The position numbers were made by a program, and so were the translations under genes. From Curtobacterium sp. MCLR17_032 (lineage in GTDB: Bacteria; Actinomycetota; Actinomycetes; Actinomycetales; Microbacteriaceae), in the NCBI RefSeq assembly GCF_003234795.2, contig NZ_CP126268.1, positions 2,480,001-2,544,000 of the forward strand: a stretch of DNA of 64,000 nucleotides. Reading direction: 5' to 3'. Below are positions 1 to 7,741 of this stretch, piece by piece. How positions within the stretch are numbered: the first letter of the stretch is position 1; each line of letters starts with the position of its first letter. Below the pieces are notes generated by a model that was not told the origin of the DNA, did not search any database, and saw only the letters and a program-made list of their open reading frames with translations.

Positions 1-545
1 TCCGCGAAGCCGTCCTGCGCCTCGCCGCCGATCGTCCGGTCTCCGAGATCACGGTCGCGGACGTCACCCGTGCCGCCGGCATCAACCGCGCGACGTTCTA
101 CTCGCACGCGGTCTCCCCCGGCTCGTTGCTGGCGGACGTCCTGACGCCCGAACTCGACCGGATCCGTGCGGACGACGCCGAGGCCCGCCGCGTGGCCGTC
201 GAGCGGGGTGCTGGCCCGGACGACCTCGCCGCCATCACCCGGCGGGGCATCAACGCCGTCGTCGACCACGTCACCGCACACCGCGAGATCTACGCGCTCG
301 CCCTGCCCGACCCGGCGGACGCGTCGCTGCACCGCCTGCTCGTCGACCACTTCACGGTGTCGAGCACGATGCACATCCAGGAGCTCGACCCCGCCGTGAA
401 GCCGGAGCTCATCGACGAGGTCGCGGCGGGCTTCGTGGCCCAGGGCTTCGTCGGCGCGATCGAGGCCTGGCTCGGTGGCCCCCGCCGGTCCCGCAAGGCC
501 CTGGTCGAGACGATCACCCGGTCGTTCCCGGCCTGGTGGAGCTGA
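1..545 (+). CDS. TetR-family transcriptional regulator, 5' end cut off by the window edge
   Basis: The reading frame is open from base 3, so the N-terminus lies outside the window. The first visible residues form a TetR-type helix-turn-helix: a segment ending in SEITVADVTRAAGINRATFY, the usual recognition helix with its R-x-T-F-Y-x-H ending. The remaining roughly 150 residues are a divergent helical ligand-binding/dimerisation domain whose inducer cannot be predicted. The stop TGA is at 543-545. A GTG or TTG further in (for example at 126) is not a credible start, because it would remove the DNA-binding helix. The convergent lipoprotein gene ends only 18 bp away. The next transporter gene, an MFS exporter on the opposite strand, could be a target, but that is a guess. 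Confidence 0.85.
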   Translation, partial: REAVLRLAADRPVSEITVADVTRAAGINRATFYSHAVSPGSLLADVLTPELDRIRADDAEARRVAVERGAGPDDLAAITRRGINAVVDHVTAHREIYALALPDPADASLHRLLVDHFTVSSTMHIQELDPAVKPELIDEVAAGFVAQGFVGAIEAWLGGPRRSRKALVETITRSFPAWWS

Positions 546-563
546 CCAGCCCCTCCGAACCTG

Positions 564-1139
564 CTACTGCTTCGTCGGCTCCTCGCCGCGCTGCAGCGAC
601 GACACCGTGTCGACCGCCCGGCTGACCAGCGCCGCGTCCGAGTCGCCGCCGTCGACGCGGTAGTCCGACGACAGTCCGTCGTTCCCGCCCCCGGAGGACG
701 GCAGCGCGCCATCGAGCGCGACCACCACGACCCCGGCGTCGTGCGCGGTGCGGAGCTCGGTGCGGAGCGCCGACGCATCCGCCGCACGGACGAGCAGGGC
801 CTTCGCACCGGTCCGGACCAGGTCGCGGACCGCCGCACGCTGCCGTGCGGGCTGGTCGCCGGTGGCGACGCGGATGTCCGGGCGGAACCCGGCCTCGGTC
901 AGCTCCTCGCGGAACCGGGTGGCCAGGGAGCGGCCGTCGCCCGAGTCGCTCGGGGTCCCAGCGTCCTCGGTCAGCACGACACCGATCACCGCGTTGTCGG
1001 CGAAGCCGCCGTCGGAACTCGTCAGGTCGGTGCTCCGGACCGGGGTGGGTGCGGCCGTGGTGGTGCCCGTGCAGCCGGCGAGCACGACCGTCGCCGCCGC
1101 GAGGGCGGCGGTCAGGACGGCGACTGCGGTGCGGCGCAC
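564..1139 (-). CDS. Small lipoprotein resembling one lobe of a sugar-binding protein
   Basis: 191 residues from a GTG start preceded by AGGAGG at ideal distance. The N-terminus is a lipoprotein signal: arginines, a hydrophobic stretch, then lipobox LAGC with the acylated Cys at residue 23. The mature part has alternating beta/alpha character (IGVVLTE, a predicted helix, VRTGAKALLVRAAD, GVVVVALDG) like the N-terminal lobe of type-1 periplasmic binding proteins of the ribose/simple-sugar class. Those proteins run to about 300 residues or more with two lobes; here the second lobe is missing and the chain ends soon after the DGALPSSGGGND segment. No ABC permease or ATPase adjoins it. It could be a decayed binding protein or a single-domain sensor lipoprotein. 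The lipoprotein call is firm; the fold assignment is moderate. Confidence 0.7.
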   Translation of the reverse strand: MRRTAVAVLTAALAAATVVLAGCTGTTTAAPTPVRSTDLTSSDGGFADNAVIGVVLTEDAGTPSDSGDGRSLATRFREELTEAGFRPDIRVATGDQPARQRAAVRDLVRTGAKALLVRAADASALRTELRTAHDAGVVVVALDGALPSSGGGNDGLSSDYRVDGGDSDAALVSRAVDTVSSLQRGEEPTKQ

Positions 1140-1168
1140 GGTTCCTCCTCGTTCCGGGGTCTGCCAGG

Positions 1169-2554
1169 CTACCCGTCCGACACCGGCGGGGGCGGGACCG
1201 CTCCGAGTCGGCGGACGGCGACGAGCCCCACGAGGGCGATCAGCGTCATCGCCACGAACACCAGCGTGAAGGCGACCGGCTCCTCCCGACCGCCCGCGGC
1301 CGTGAACAGCAGCCCGGCCACCGCGAGGCCGACGACGCTGCCCGAGGCGTCCGCGATCGTCAGGGCGGAACTCGCGAAGCCGTCGTCGCCCTCGCGCGAG
1401 AACCGGAGCGTCAACATCGACGTCCGCGGGTAGGCGACGCCCATCCCCGCGCCGCCGACGAACCACCCGGCGACGAGCACCCAGGCGGGCAGGCCGACGA
1501 AGGCCACCGCGAGTGCCGACAGCAGGCTCACCAGGACCAGCCCGAGCCCCACGGCGAACGCCCGGGCCGCGGGCAACCGGTCCTCGCCGAGCCGGCCGTG
1601 CGCCCAGCTCGCCGACGCCCAGCTCAGTGCCGCGACCGTCAGGGCGAGCCCGGCGGCCGAGGCGCTCAGCCCGTGCTGGGCCTGCAGCAGGAACGGCACG
1701 TACGCCTCGCTGCCGAAGAACCCCGCGGCCAGGACGCCGCGGAGCAGCACCACCGACGGCAGGCCCGGCCCCCCGGTGAAGGTCCGTCGCGGCAGCAGCG
1801 GGCGGAGTGCCGCCCAGGCCCCGACGAGCCCGACGACGACCGAGGCGACCCGGACCGGCACGGGCAGGTCCGGGGCGAGGTTGAGCAGGAGCACCGCTGC
1901 GGCGGCGCCGACCGACCACCCGATGCGGCTGCCCTGCCAGGGCGGGCGTGCCTCCAGGGCGGGTGCGTGCAGACGGCGGAGCGTGGGGACCAGGCACGCG
2001 AACGCGACCACCGCGATGCCGAGCGCACCCGCGAACACCCAGTGCCAGCCGAACGCATCGGTGACGATGCCCGCGAGCGCCGGACCGATCAGTGCCGGGA
2101 CGACCCACGCGGCGGCGAACCCGGCGAACACCGCACCGTGCAGCTCGGCGGGGAAGACCCTGGCGACCAGCACGTAGAGGACGACGTCGATCGCGCCGGC
2201 GCCGAACCCCTCGACCAGTCGTCCGGCCAGGAACACCGGCATGGTCGGGGCGAGCATCACGATCGCGGTACCGACCGCGAACAGGGCCGCGGACACCCAC
2301 GCGACGACACGACCACCCGCACGGTCCGTCCAGTTGCCGGCCAGCACCATGCCCGGCACGCCGGCAGCCAGGGGTGCGGCGAAGCTCAGCGAGTACAGCG
2401 CCTCACCGTGCAGGTCAGCGGCGATGACCGGCATGATCGTCGTCATCGCCAGGTTCTGGAACGCCGAGACCGCCACGATCGCGACCATGCCCACGGTGGC
2501 GACGAGGTGGCGAGGCTCGAAGAGGCTCGGCCGCGTCGCCGTCGTGGAGGTCAC
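1169..2554 (-). CDS. MFS transporter (drug-exporter-like)
   Basis: 461 residues with about 12 hydrophobic segments and no large soluble domain, typical of a major facilitator superfamily antiporter. The segment after the first helix contains GVPGMVLAGNWTDRAGGR, corresponding to the conserved loop 2-3 G-x-L-a-D-r-x-G-r-k/r motif. Substrate is unknown; drug or metabolite efflux is the usual role for this class. The GTG start at 2554 is supported by a TACGAT -10 box at 2561-2566, exactly 6 nt upstream, giving a leaderless transcript. The lipoprotein gene follows in the same direction after 29 bp, so the two may be co-transcribed, although the lipoprotein has its own strong ribosome-binding site. 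Confidence 0.85.
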   Translation of the reverse strand: MTSTTATRPSLFEPRHLVATVGMVAIVAVSAFQNLAMTTIMPVIAADLHGEALYSLSFAAPLAAGVPGMVLAGNWTDRAGGRVVAWVSAALFAVGTAIVMLAPTMPVFLAGRLVEGFGAGAIDVVLYVLVARVFPAELHGAVFAGFAAAWVVPALIGPALAGIVTDAFGWHWVFAGALGIAVVAFACLVPTLRRLHAPALEARPPWQGSRIGWSVGAAAAVLLLNLAPDLPVPVRVASVVVGLVGAWAALRPLLPRRTFTGGPGLPSVVLLRGVLAAGFFGSEAYVPFLLQAQHGLSASAAGLALTVAALSWASASWAHGRLGEDRLPAARAFAVGLGLVLVSLLSALAVAFVGLPAWVLVAGWFVGGAGMGVAYPRTSMLTLRFSREGDDGFASSALTIADASGSVVGLAVAGLLFTAAGGREEPVAFTLVFVAMTLIALVGLVAVRRLGAVPPPPVSDG

Positions 2555-2629
2555 CCGTTCATCGTAGGACGGTCGAGCCGGACCCGGCGCGGGCGGGCGC
2601 CGGCCCGGGTCCGTCCGCGTTCGGACCGC

Positions 2630-3775
2630 TCAGCGCTCGAGCGCCTGCTGCACGTCCGCGACCAGGTCGCCCGCGTCCTCGATGCCGACCGACAGGCGGA
2701 CGACGTTCTCCGGGACGGCGAGCTCGGTGCCCTTGACCGAGGCGTGCGTCATCTCGCTCGGGTACCCGATGAGCGACTCCACCCCACCGAGCGACTCGGC
2801 CAGGGCGAACAGCTCGGTCGACTCGGCGAACCGCTTCGCCGCCTCGGGACCCCCGGCGAGCGCCACCGACAGCATGCCGCCGAAGCCGCGCATCTGCTTC
2901 GCCGCGACGTCGTGCCCCGGGTGCTCCGGCAGACCCGGGTAGTAGACGTGCTCGACCGCGGGGTGGGCGAGGAGCGCCTCGGCGACGGTCTGCGCGTTCG
3001 CGGAGTGCCGCTCCATCCGGACGCTGAGGGTCTTGATCCCGCGGATCGTCAGCCACGCGTCGAACGGCGACGAGATCGCGCCGCCGCCGAACTGCACGAA
3101 CGCGACCTTCTCGGCGAGCTCCTGGTCACGGAGGACCACGGCGCCGCCGACGACGTCCGAGTGGCCGCCGAGGTACTTGGTCGTCGAGTACACGACGACG
3201 TCGGCGCCGAGGGCGATCGGCTGCTGCAGGGCCGGCGAGGCGAAGGTGTTGTCGACGACGACCAGCGCGCCTGCCTCGTGCCCGATCGCGGCCAGGGTCT
3301 CGATGTCGGCGATCTTCATCAGCGGGTTCGTCGGGGTCTCGACCCACAGCACGGTCTTCGCCGGGCTGTCCGCGAGTGCGGCACGGACCCGGTCGGGGTC
3401 GCTCATCTCCACCGTGACGAGGTCGATCCCCCACGGCACGTGCAGGCGGTTCGCCAGACGGTGGGTGCCGCCGTAGACGTCGTTGCCCATGACGATGCGG
3501 GCGCCGGGCTCCAGGTAGGCGCGGAGCAGGGCGTCCTCCCCCGCCAGGCCGGACGAGAACGAGTACGCCGCGACACCGCCGTCGAGGTCAGCGAGGAGCG
3601 TCTGCAGCGAATCGCGGGTCGGGTTGCCGGACCGCGAGTACTCGTAGCCGCCGCGCAGGCCGCCGATACCGTCCTGCACGTAGGTGGAGGTCAGGTAGAG
3701 CGGCGGGATGACGGCGCCGGTGGGGCCGTCCGGCTCCTGGCCGGCGTGGATGGCGCGGGTGCTGAACTCGGTCAT
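2630..3775 (-). CDS. metB: Cystathionine gamma-synthase/gamma-lyase (PLP-dependent)
   Basis: 381 residues, the usual length of the Cys/Met-metabolism PLP enzyme family. The Schiff-base lysine is Lys200 in YSTTKYLGGHSDVVGG; YEYSRSGNPTR near residue 45 and the VDNTFASP segment near 174 are family signatures. The family includes cystathionine gamma-synthase (O-acyl-homoserine plus Cys), gamma-lyase (cystathionine to Cys) and related enzymes that sequence alone does not separate reliably. The neighbouring cystathionine beta-synthase immediately upstream on the same strand favours cystathionine as substrate, hence reverse transsulfuration from homocysteine to cysteine. ATG at 3775 is preceded by a purine-rich GGAAGGGG. 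The 151-bp gap to the upstream gene is filled by tandem repeats. Confidence 0.85.
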   Translation of the reverse strand: MTEFSTRAIHAGQEPDGPTGAVIPPLYLTSTYVQDGIGGLRGGYEYSRSGNPTRDSLQTLLADLDGGVAAYSFSSGLAGEDALLRAYLEPGARIVMGNDVYGGTHRLANRLHVPWGIDLVTVEMSDPDRVRAALADSPAKTVLWVETPTNPLMKIADIETLAAIGHEAGALVVVDNTFASPALQQPIALGADVVVYSTTKYLGGHSDVVGGAVVLRDQELAEKVAFVQFGGGAISSPFDAWLTIRGIKTLSVRMERHSANAQTVAEALLAHPAVEHVYYPGLPEHPGHDVAAKQMRGFGGMLSVALAGGPEAAKRFAESTELFALAESLGGVESLIGYPSEMTHASVKGTELAVPENVVRLSVGIEDAGDLVADVQQALER

Positions 3776-3840
3776 GTCGCGGGTGCCCCTTCCGGGAGGC
3801 TCGGTGCGGTCTGGGTGGGTCGGGTCGCGGTGGGCGTCGG
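3776..3840 (-). other. metB leader / spacer next to the 30-bp repeats
   Basis: Short spacer between the metB start and the repeat array. It holds the metB ribosome-binding site and a degenerate G+C-rich stretch (3811-3840) that looks like an eroded fourth copy of the 30-bp unit. I see no convincing -10 box, so metB probably depends on read-through from the upstream cystathionine beta-synthase gene. Confidence 0.35.
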
Positions 3841-3930
3841 CTGGGTCGCGTGCTGCCGGGCCGGCGTCGGCTGCGTCGCGTGATGCCGGGCCGGCGTCGG
3901 CTGCGTCGCGTGCGGCCGGGCCCGCGTCAC
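3841..3930. repeat. Three 30-bp tandem repeats at the cystathionine beta-synthase stop codon
   Basis: Units begin at 3841, 3871 and 3901. They share a core reading ctgcgtcgcgtg...ccgggccggcgtcgg on the + strand and differ at a few positions. The stop codon of the gene on the - strand (3927-3929) lies inside the last unit; the corresponding triplet in the other units is CGA instead of TGA. The unit length is a multiple of three. Copies are directly abutted with no unique spacer, so this is not a CRISPR array. Confidence 0.85.
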
Positions 3931-5291
3931 TCGGAGAGGTAGGTGAGGAGGTCGTGCCGGGTGAGGACCGTGACGGGCTTGCCGTCGTTCACGACGAGCA
4001 GCGCGTCGGCCCCCTCGAGCCCCTTGCGGGCCGCGGCCAGGGACTCGCCGATGCCGATCAGCGGCAGCGGGTCCCCGACGAACGGCGCGAGGGCGTCGGC
4101 CATCCCCGCTGCGCCGGTGAAGACGTGGCCGAGCAGGGCCTTCTCCTCCACCGCGCCGGCGACCTCGCCCATCACGACCGGCGGTTCGGCGCTGAGGACC
4201 GGCATCTGCGAGACGCCGTACTTCGTCATGATGTCGATGACGTCGCGGATGGTGTCCGACGGGTGGGCGTGCACGAGGTCGGGCAGGCGACCGTCCTTGC
4301 CCGCGATGAGGTCCCCGACGGAGCGTTCGTCGTCGGTCTCGGCGAAGCCGTACGAGCGCATCCACCGGTCGTTGAAGATCTTGCCGAGGTAGCCACGGCC
4401 GCCGTCGGGCAGCAGGACCACGACGACGTCGTCCTCGGACAGGGACTCGGCGGCGCGGAGCGCGGCGACCACGGCCATCCCGCTCGACCCGCCGACGAGC
4501 AGCCCCTCCTCACGAGCCAGGCGGCGGGTCATCGCGAACGACTCGGCGTCGGAGACGGCGATGATCTCGTCCGGGATCCCGGCGTCGTAGGCGGCCGGCC
4601 AGAAGTCCTCGCCGACACCCTCGACCAGGTAGGGACGACCGGTGCCGCCGGAGTAGACGGAGCCCTCGGGGTCAGCGCCGACGATCCGGACGCGCCCCTC
4701 GGACGCCTCCTTCAGGAAGCGCCCGGTGCCGGAGATCGTCCCGCCCGTGCCCACGCCCGCGACGAAGTGGGTCAGCTGTCCCTCGGTGTCCCGCCAGATC
4801 TCGGGACCGGTCGTCTCGTAGTGGCTGCGGGGGCCGTTCGGGTTGGCGTACTGGTTCGGCTTGTACGCGCCCGGGATCTCGCGCACCAGCCGGTCGGACA
4901 CCGAGTAGTAGGACTCCGGGTCATCCGGTGCGACGGCGGTCGGGGTGACGACGATCTCGGCACCGTACGCGGTGAGGACGTTCCGCTTGTCCTCGCCGAC
5001 CTTGTCCGGCAGCACGAACACGCAGCGGTAGCCCCGCTGCTGGGCGACGAGCGCGAGTCCGACGCCGGTGTTGCCCGAGGTCGGCTCGACGATGGTGCCG
5101 CCGCGCCGCAGCTCACCGGAGGCCTCGGCCGCGTCGAGGATCCGCGTCGCGATGCGGTCCTTCGACGAGCCGCCCGGGTTCAGGTACTCGACCTTGACCA
5201 GGACGGTCGCCCGGATGCCCTCGGTGACACGGTTCAGCTTGACCAGCGGGGTGTCGCCGACCAGGTCGACGACGGAGTTCGCGTAACGCAC
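3927..5291 (-). CDS. cbs: Cystathionine beta-synthase with C-terminal CBS-domain pair
   Basis: 454 residues. The N-terminal two-thirds is a fold-type II PLP enzyme: the cofactor lysine is Lys44 in GGSSKDR, the substrate loop is PTSGNTG near 70-76, and the phosphate-binding glycines are in GVGTGGTISGTG. From about residue 330 a tandem CBS pair follows (KYGVSQMPVL, then a second module ending LTRHDLLTYLSE), the regulatory module of true cystathionine beta-synthases. It condenses homocysteine with serine. The presence of metB directly downstream fits a homocysteine-to-cysteine route. The GTG start is supported by a TAGACT -10 box at 5298-5303, 6 nt upstream, indicating a leaderless message. The C-terminus runs into the 30-bp repeat array. 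Confidence 0.9.
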   Translation of the reverse strand: MRYANSVVDLVGDTPLVKLNRVTEGIRATVLVKVEYLNPGGSSKDRIATRILDAAEASGELRRGGTIVEPTSGNTGVGLALVAQQRGYRCVFVLPDKVGEDKRNVLTAYGAEIVVTPTAVAPDDPESYYSVSDRLVREIPGAYKPNQYANPNGPRSHYETTGPEIWRDTEGQLTHFVAGVGTGGTISGTGRFLKEASEGRVRIVGADPEGSVYSGGTGRPYLVEGVGEDFWPAAYDAGIPDEIIAVSDAESFAMTRRLAREEGLLVGGSSGMAVVAALRAAESLSEDDVVVVLLPDGGRGYLGKIFNDRWMRSYGFAETDDERSVGDLIAGKDGRLPDLVHAHPSDTIRDVIDIMTKYGVSQMPVLSAEPPVVMGEVAGAVEEKALLGHVFTGAAGMADALAPFVGDPLPLIGIGESLAAARKGLEGADALLVVNDGKPVTVLTRHDLLTYLSE

Positions 5292-5461
5292 TCATCGAGT
5301 CTAGGCGGCGCATCCCCGCTGTCCACGGAGTGCGTCGCCCGGTTTCGGGGCTCCCCGGGAGCACCCGTTGCGCGGTGCCCGAGCGCCCGTCGTCGACCCG
5401 GCCGAGACCCCGCGTCGGACGCTGTCCGCCCCGGGGCGGCCGGGTCGGTCCGGAGCCAGCC

Positions 5462-5657
5462 CGAGACCACCGGGTCGGTCCGGGGTCAGCCCCGGCTCGA
5501 GACCACCGGGTCGGTCCGGGGTCAGCCCCGGCTCGAGACCACCGGGTCGGTCCGGGGTCAGCCCCGGCTCGAGACCACCGGGTCGGTCCGGGGTCAGCCC
5601 CGGCTCGAGACCACCGGGTCGGTCCGGGGTCAGCCCCGGCTCGAGACCACCGGGTCG
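5462..5657. repeat. 36-bp tandem repeat, five full copies plus a partial, spanning a stop codon
   Basis: Full units begin at 5462, 5498, 5534, 5570 and 5606, essentially identical; a 16-bp partial copy starts at 5642 and a degraded one precedes 5462. Each unit contains the short palindrome ccggggtcagccccgg, a 6-bp G+C stem with a TCAG loop. The ABC exporter gene (- strand) enters from the right: its last codons and TGA (5630-5632) are in the copy starting at 5606, so every copy repeats a block reading DPVVSSRG-stop. The 338-bp gap 5292-5629 holds nothing else that I can recognise apart from the promoter of the cystathionine beta-synthase gene. The stacked hairpins may act as a terminator. Confidence 0.9.
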
Positions 5658-7540
5658 CTCTGCTGCTCGTGCAGCGTCGCGTACGTCCCGCCGCGGGCCA
5701 GGAGCTCGTCGTGCGTCCCCTGCTCGGTGATCTGCCCGTGGTCGAGGACGAAGATGACGTCGGCGTCGCGGATCGTCGACAGCCGGTGCGCGATCGAGAT
5801 CGTCGTGCGCCCGCGCGCAGCGGTGTCGAGCGCCGCCTGCACGACGCGCTCGGAGATCGAGTCGAGTGCACTCGTCGCCTCGTCGAGCACCAGGACGGGC
5901 GGGTCCTTGAGCAGCACCCGGGCGATCGCGATCCGCTGCTTCTCGCCGCCGGAGAGCCGGTAGCCCCGCTCCCCCACGATGGTGTCGTACCCGTCCGGGA
6001 ACGACGCGATGGTCTCGTGGATGTTCGCCGCCCGCGCCGCCCGTTCGAGCTCGGCGTCCGTCGCGTCGGGCTTGGCGTACCGCAGGTTGTCGCCGATCGA
6101 CGAGTGGAACAGGTACGTCTCCTGGCTCACGATGCCGATGTGCGCCATCAGGTCCTCGTGCACCAGGTCACGCACGTCCTGTCCGGCGAACCGCACGGAG
6201 CCCGCCGTCGCCTCGTAGAGCCGTGGCACCAGGTACGAGATCGTGGTCTTGCCCGCACCCGAGGGGCCGACGAACGCCGCGAACTGCCCCGGCTGCAACT
6301 CGAACGAGACGCCGCGCAGGGTCGGCTTGTCCGGCTCGCCGTCCGGGTAGGCGAAGGAGACGTCGTCGAAGGCCACGTGCCCGACGCGGCGTTCGTCCAC
6401 CGGCTTCGCGGTGGCGGAGTCCGTGATGGCCGGCTTCAGGTCGAAGTACTCGAAGATGCGGGCGAACAGCGCCCCGGAGGTCTGCAGGTCGAGCACGACC
6501 CGGAGCAGGCCGACCGTCGGGAACAGCAGCCGGGACTGCACGGTCGTGAACGCGACGATCGTGCCAGCGGTGATCGGGACGCCGCCTTCGATCAGGTACG
6601 CCGCCACCAGGTAGATCACCGCGGGGATGATCGACAGGAAGATCTGCACGATGGCGAAGAACCACTGGCCGGACATCTGTTGGCGGACCTGCAGGCCGAT
6701 CTGGTTGCGGTTCTCGTCGCCGTAGCGGTGGATCTCGCTGCGCTGCTGGTTGAAGCTCTTCGCGAGCAGGATCCCCGACACGCTCAGGGTCTCCTGCGTG
6801 ATCGCCGTCATGTCCGACAGCGACTCCTGCGTCTGGGCGGCGATCCGGGCGCGGACCTTGCCCACCTTGCGCTGCGCGATGACGAGCAACGGCAGGAGCA
6901 CGACGGCCACCAGGGTCATCTGCCAGCTGAGCAGCAGCATCGCGACGACCGCCGCGATGACGGTCACGGTGTTGCCGAGCACGGACGAGATCGTGTTGTT
7001 CAGCACGCTGGCGACACCGCCGACGTCGTTCTGCAACCGGCTCTGGATCACGCCGGTCTTGGTCCGCGTGAAGAACGCGAGCTCCATCCGCTGCAGGTGC
7101 CCGAACAGCCGCATCCGCATGGCGCCCATGACCTTGTTGCCGACCGTCGCGGTCAGGTAGGTCTGCCAGACACCGATGCCGGCGCTGAGGATCCAGAGCC
7201 CGATCATGGCGCCGACGAGCACGGCGAGCACCGGCACGTCGGGGCGTCCGCCGGGCGGGAACAGCCCACGGTCGAACGCCTGCTGGGTCAGGAGCGGTGG
7301 GACCACCGACACCGCTGCCCCGATGAGGACGAGGACGACCGTCAGGCCGATCGAGCGGCGGTGCGGGACGAAGAGCCCGGCGATGCGGCGGAGCAGGTGC
7401 GGGATCTGGGGCGCTTCGGCGTTCGCGGCACGCTGCGCGTCCGGGTCTCCGCTGGAGATCCGGCTGCGGCCGTGGCCGCCGCCGGGCCCGCCACCACCAC
7501 GCATCCCGCCGCCACCGGCGACGGAGCCCATCTGACTCAT
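5630..7540 (-). CDS. ABC exporter, fused membrane and ATPase domains
   Basis: 636 residues from ATG at 7540, which has GGAGAGG at proper distance; an in-frame GTG at 7555 would add five residues. A Gly/Arg-rich N-terminus (about 40 residues, MRGGGGPGGG) precedes a six-helix exporter membrane domain and a C-terminal ATPase with Walker A GPSGAGKTT, signature LSGGEKQRIAIARVL and Walker B PVLVLDEATSALD. This is the single-polypeptide half-transporter layout of lipid, peptide and multidrug exporters, working as a homo- or heterodimer in the cytoplasmic membrane. No partner half-transporter lies nearby, so a homodimer is likely. Substrate cannot be inferred. The last eight codons are part of the 36-bp repeat array. 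Confidence 0.9.
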   Translation of the reverse strand: MSQMGSVAGGGGMRGGGGPGGGHGRSRISSGDPDAQRAANAEAPQIPHLLRRIAGLFVPHRRSIGLTVVLVLIGAAVSVVPPLLTQQAFDRGLFPPGGRPDVPVLAVLVGAMIGLWILSAGIGVWQTYLTATVGNKVMGAMRMRLFGHLQRMELAFFTRTKTGVIQSRLQNDVGGVASVLNNTISSVLGNTVTVIAAVVAMLLLSWQMTLVAVVLLPLLVIAQRKVGKVRARIAAQTQESLSDMTAITQETLSVSGILLAKSFNQQRSEIHRYGDENRNQIGLQVRQQMSGQWFFAIVQIFLSIIPAVIYLVAAYLIEGGVPITAGTIVAFTTVQSRLLFPTVGLLRVVLDLQTSGALFARIFEYFDLKPAITDSATAKPVDERRVGHVAFDDVSFAYPDGEPDKPTLRGVSFELQPGQFAAFVGPSGAGKTTISYLVPRLYEATAGSVRFAGQDVRDLVHEDLMAHIGIVSQETYLFHSSIGDNLRYAKPDATDAELERAARAANIHETIASFPDGYDTIVGERGYRLSGGEKQRIAIARVLLKDPPVLVLDEATSALDSISERVVQAALDTAARGRTTISIAHRLSTIRDADVIFVLDHGQITEQGTHDELLARGGTYATLHEQQSDPVVSSRG

Positions 7541-7741
7541 CGACACCCTCTCCACGCCTCGCGGCGTCGTCCTCGCATGAATGTACGCCCGCGCACCGAC
7601 CCGGCCCGACGCGTTCGCCGAGGGCTGTGGACGGAGGTGATCCGTGCCTCCCGTGTGCAGGAGTGGACGCGACCGGTTTGGACCCCGTCCGAGGGCCGTG
7701 GGACGATGACCCGTCCCCCGCCCGTGCCCCCGTGAGGTCCC

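Noticed and set aside
845..3883. Open frame of about 1000 codons on the + strand
   Set aside because: Antisense to the lipoprotein, MFS and metB genes; Arg/Pro-rich with no domain.
3841..3930. CRISPR or iteron array
   Set aside because: Only three copies, no spacers, and the array is bound to the 3' end of a metabolic gene.
5462..5657. CRISPR-like array of 36-bp repeats
   Set aside because: Units abut directly with no unique spacers, and no cas gene is present.
5330..7735. Very long open frame (about 800 codons) opposite the ABC exporter gene
   Set aside because: A high-GC shadow frame: composition is Arg/Asp/Val-rich, no family resemblance, and it lies antisense to a well-supported gene.
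7541..7741. Small gene between the ABC exporter and the permease
   Set aside because: No frame with a ribosome-binding site and plausible composition.
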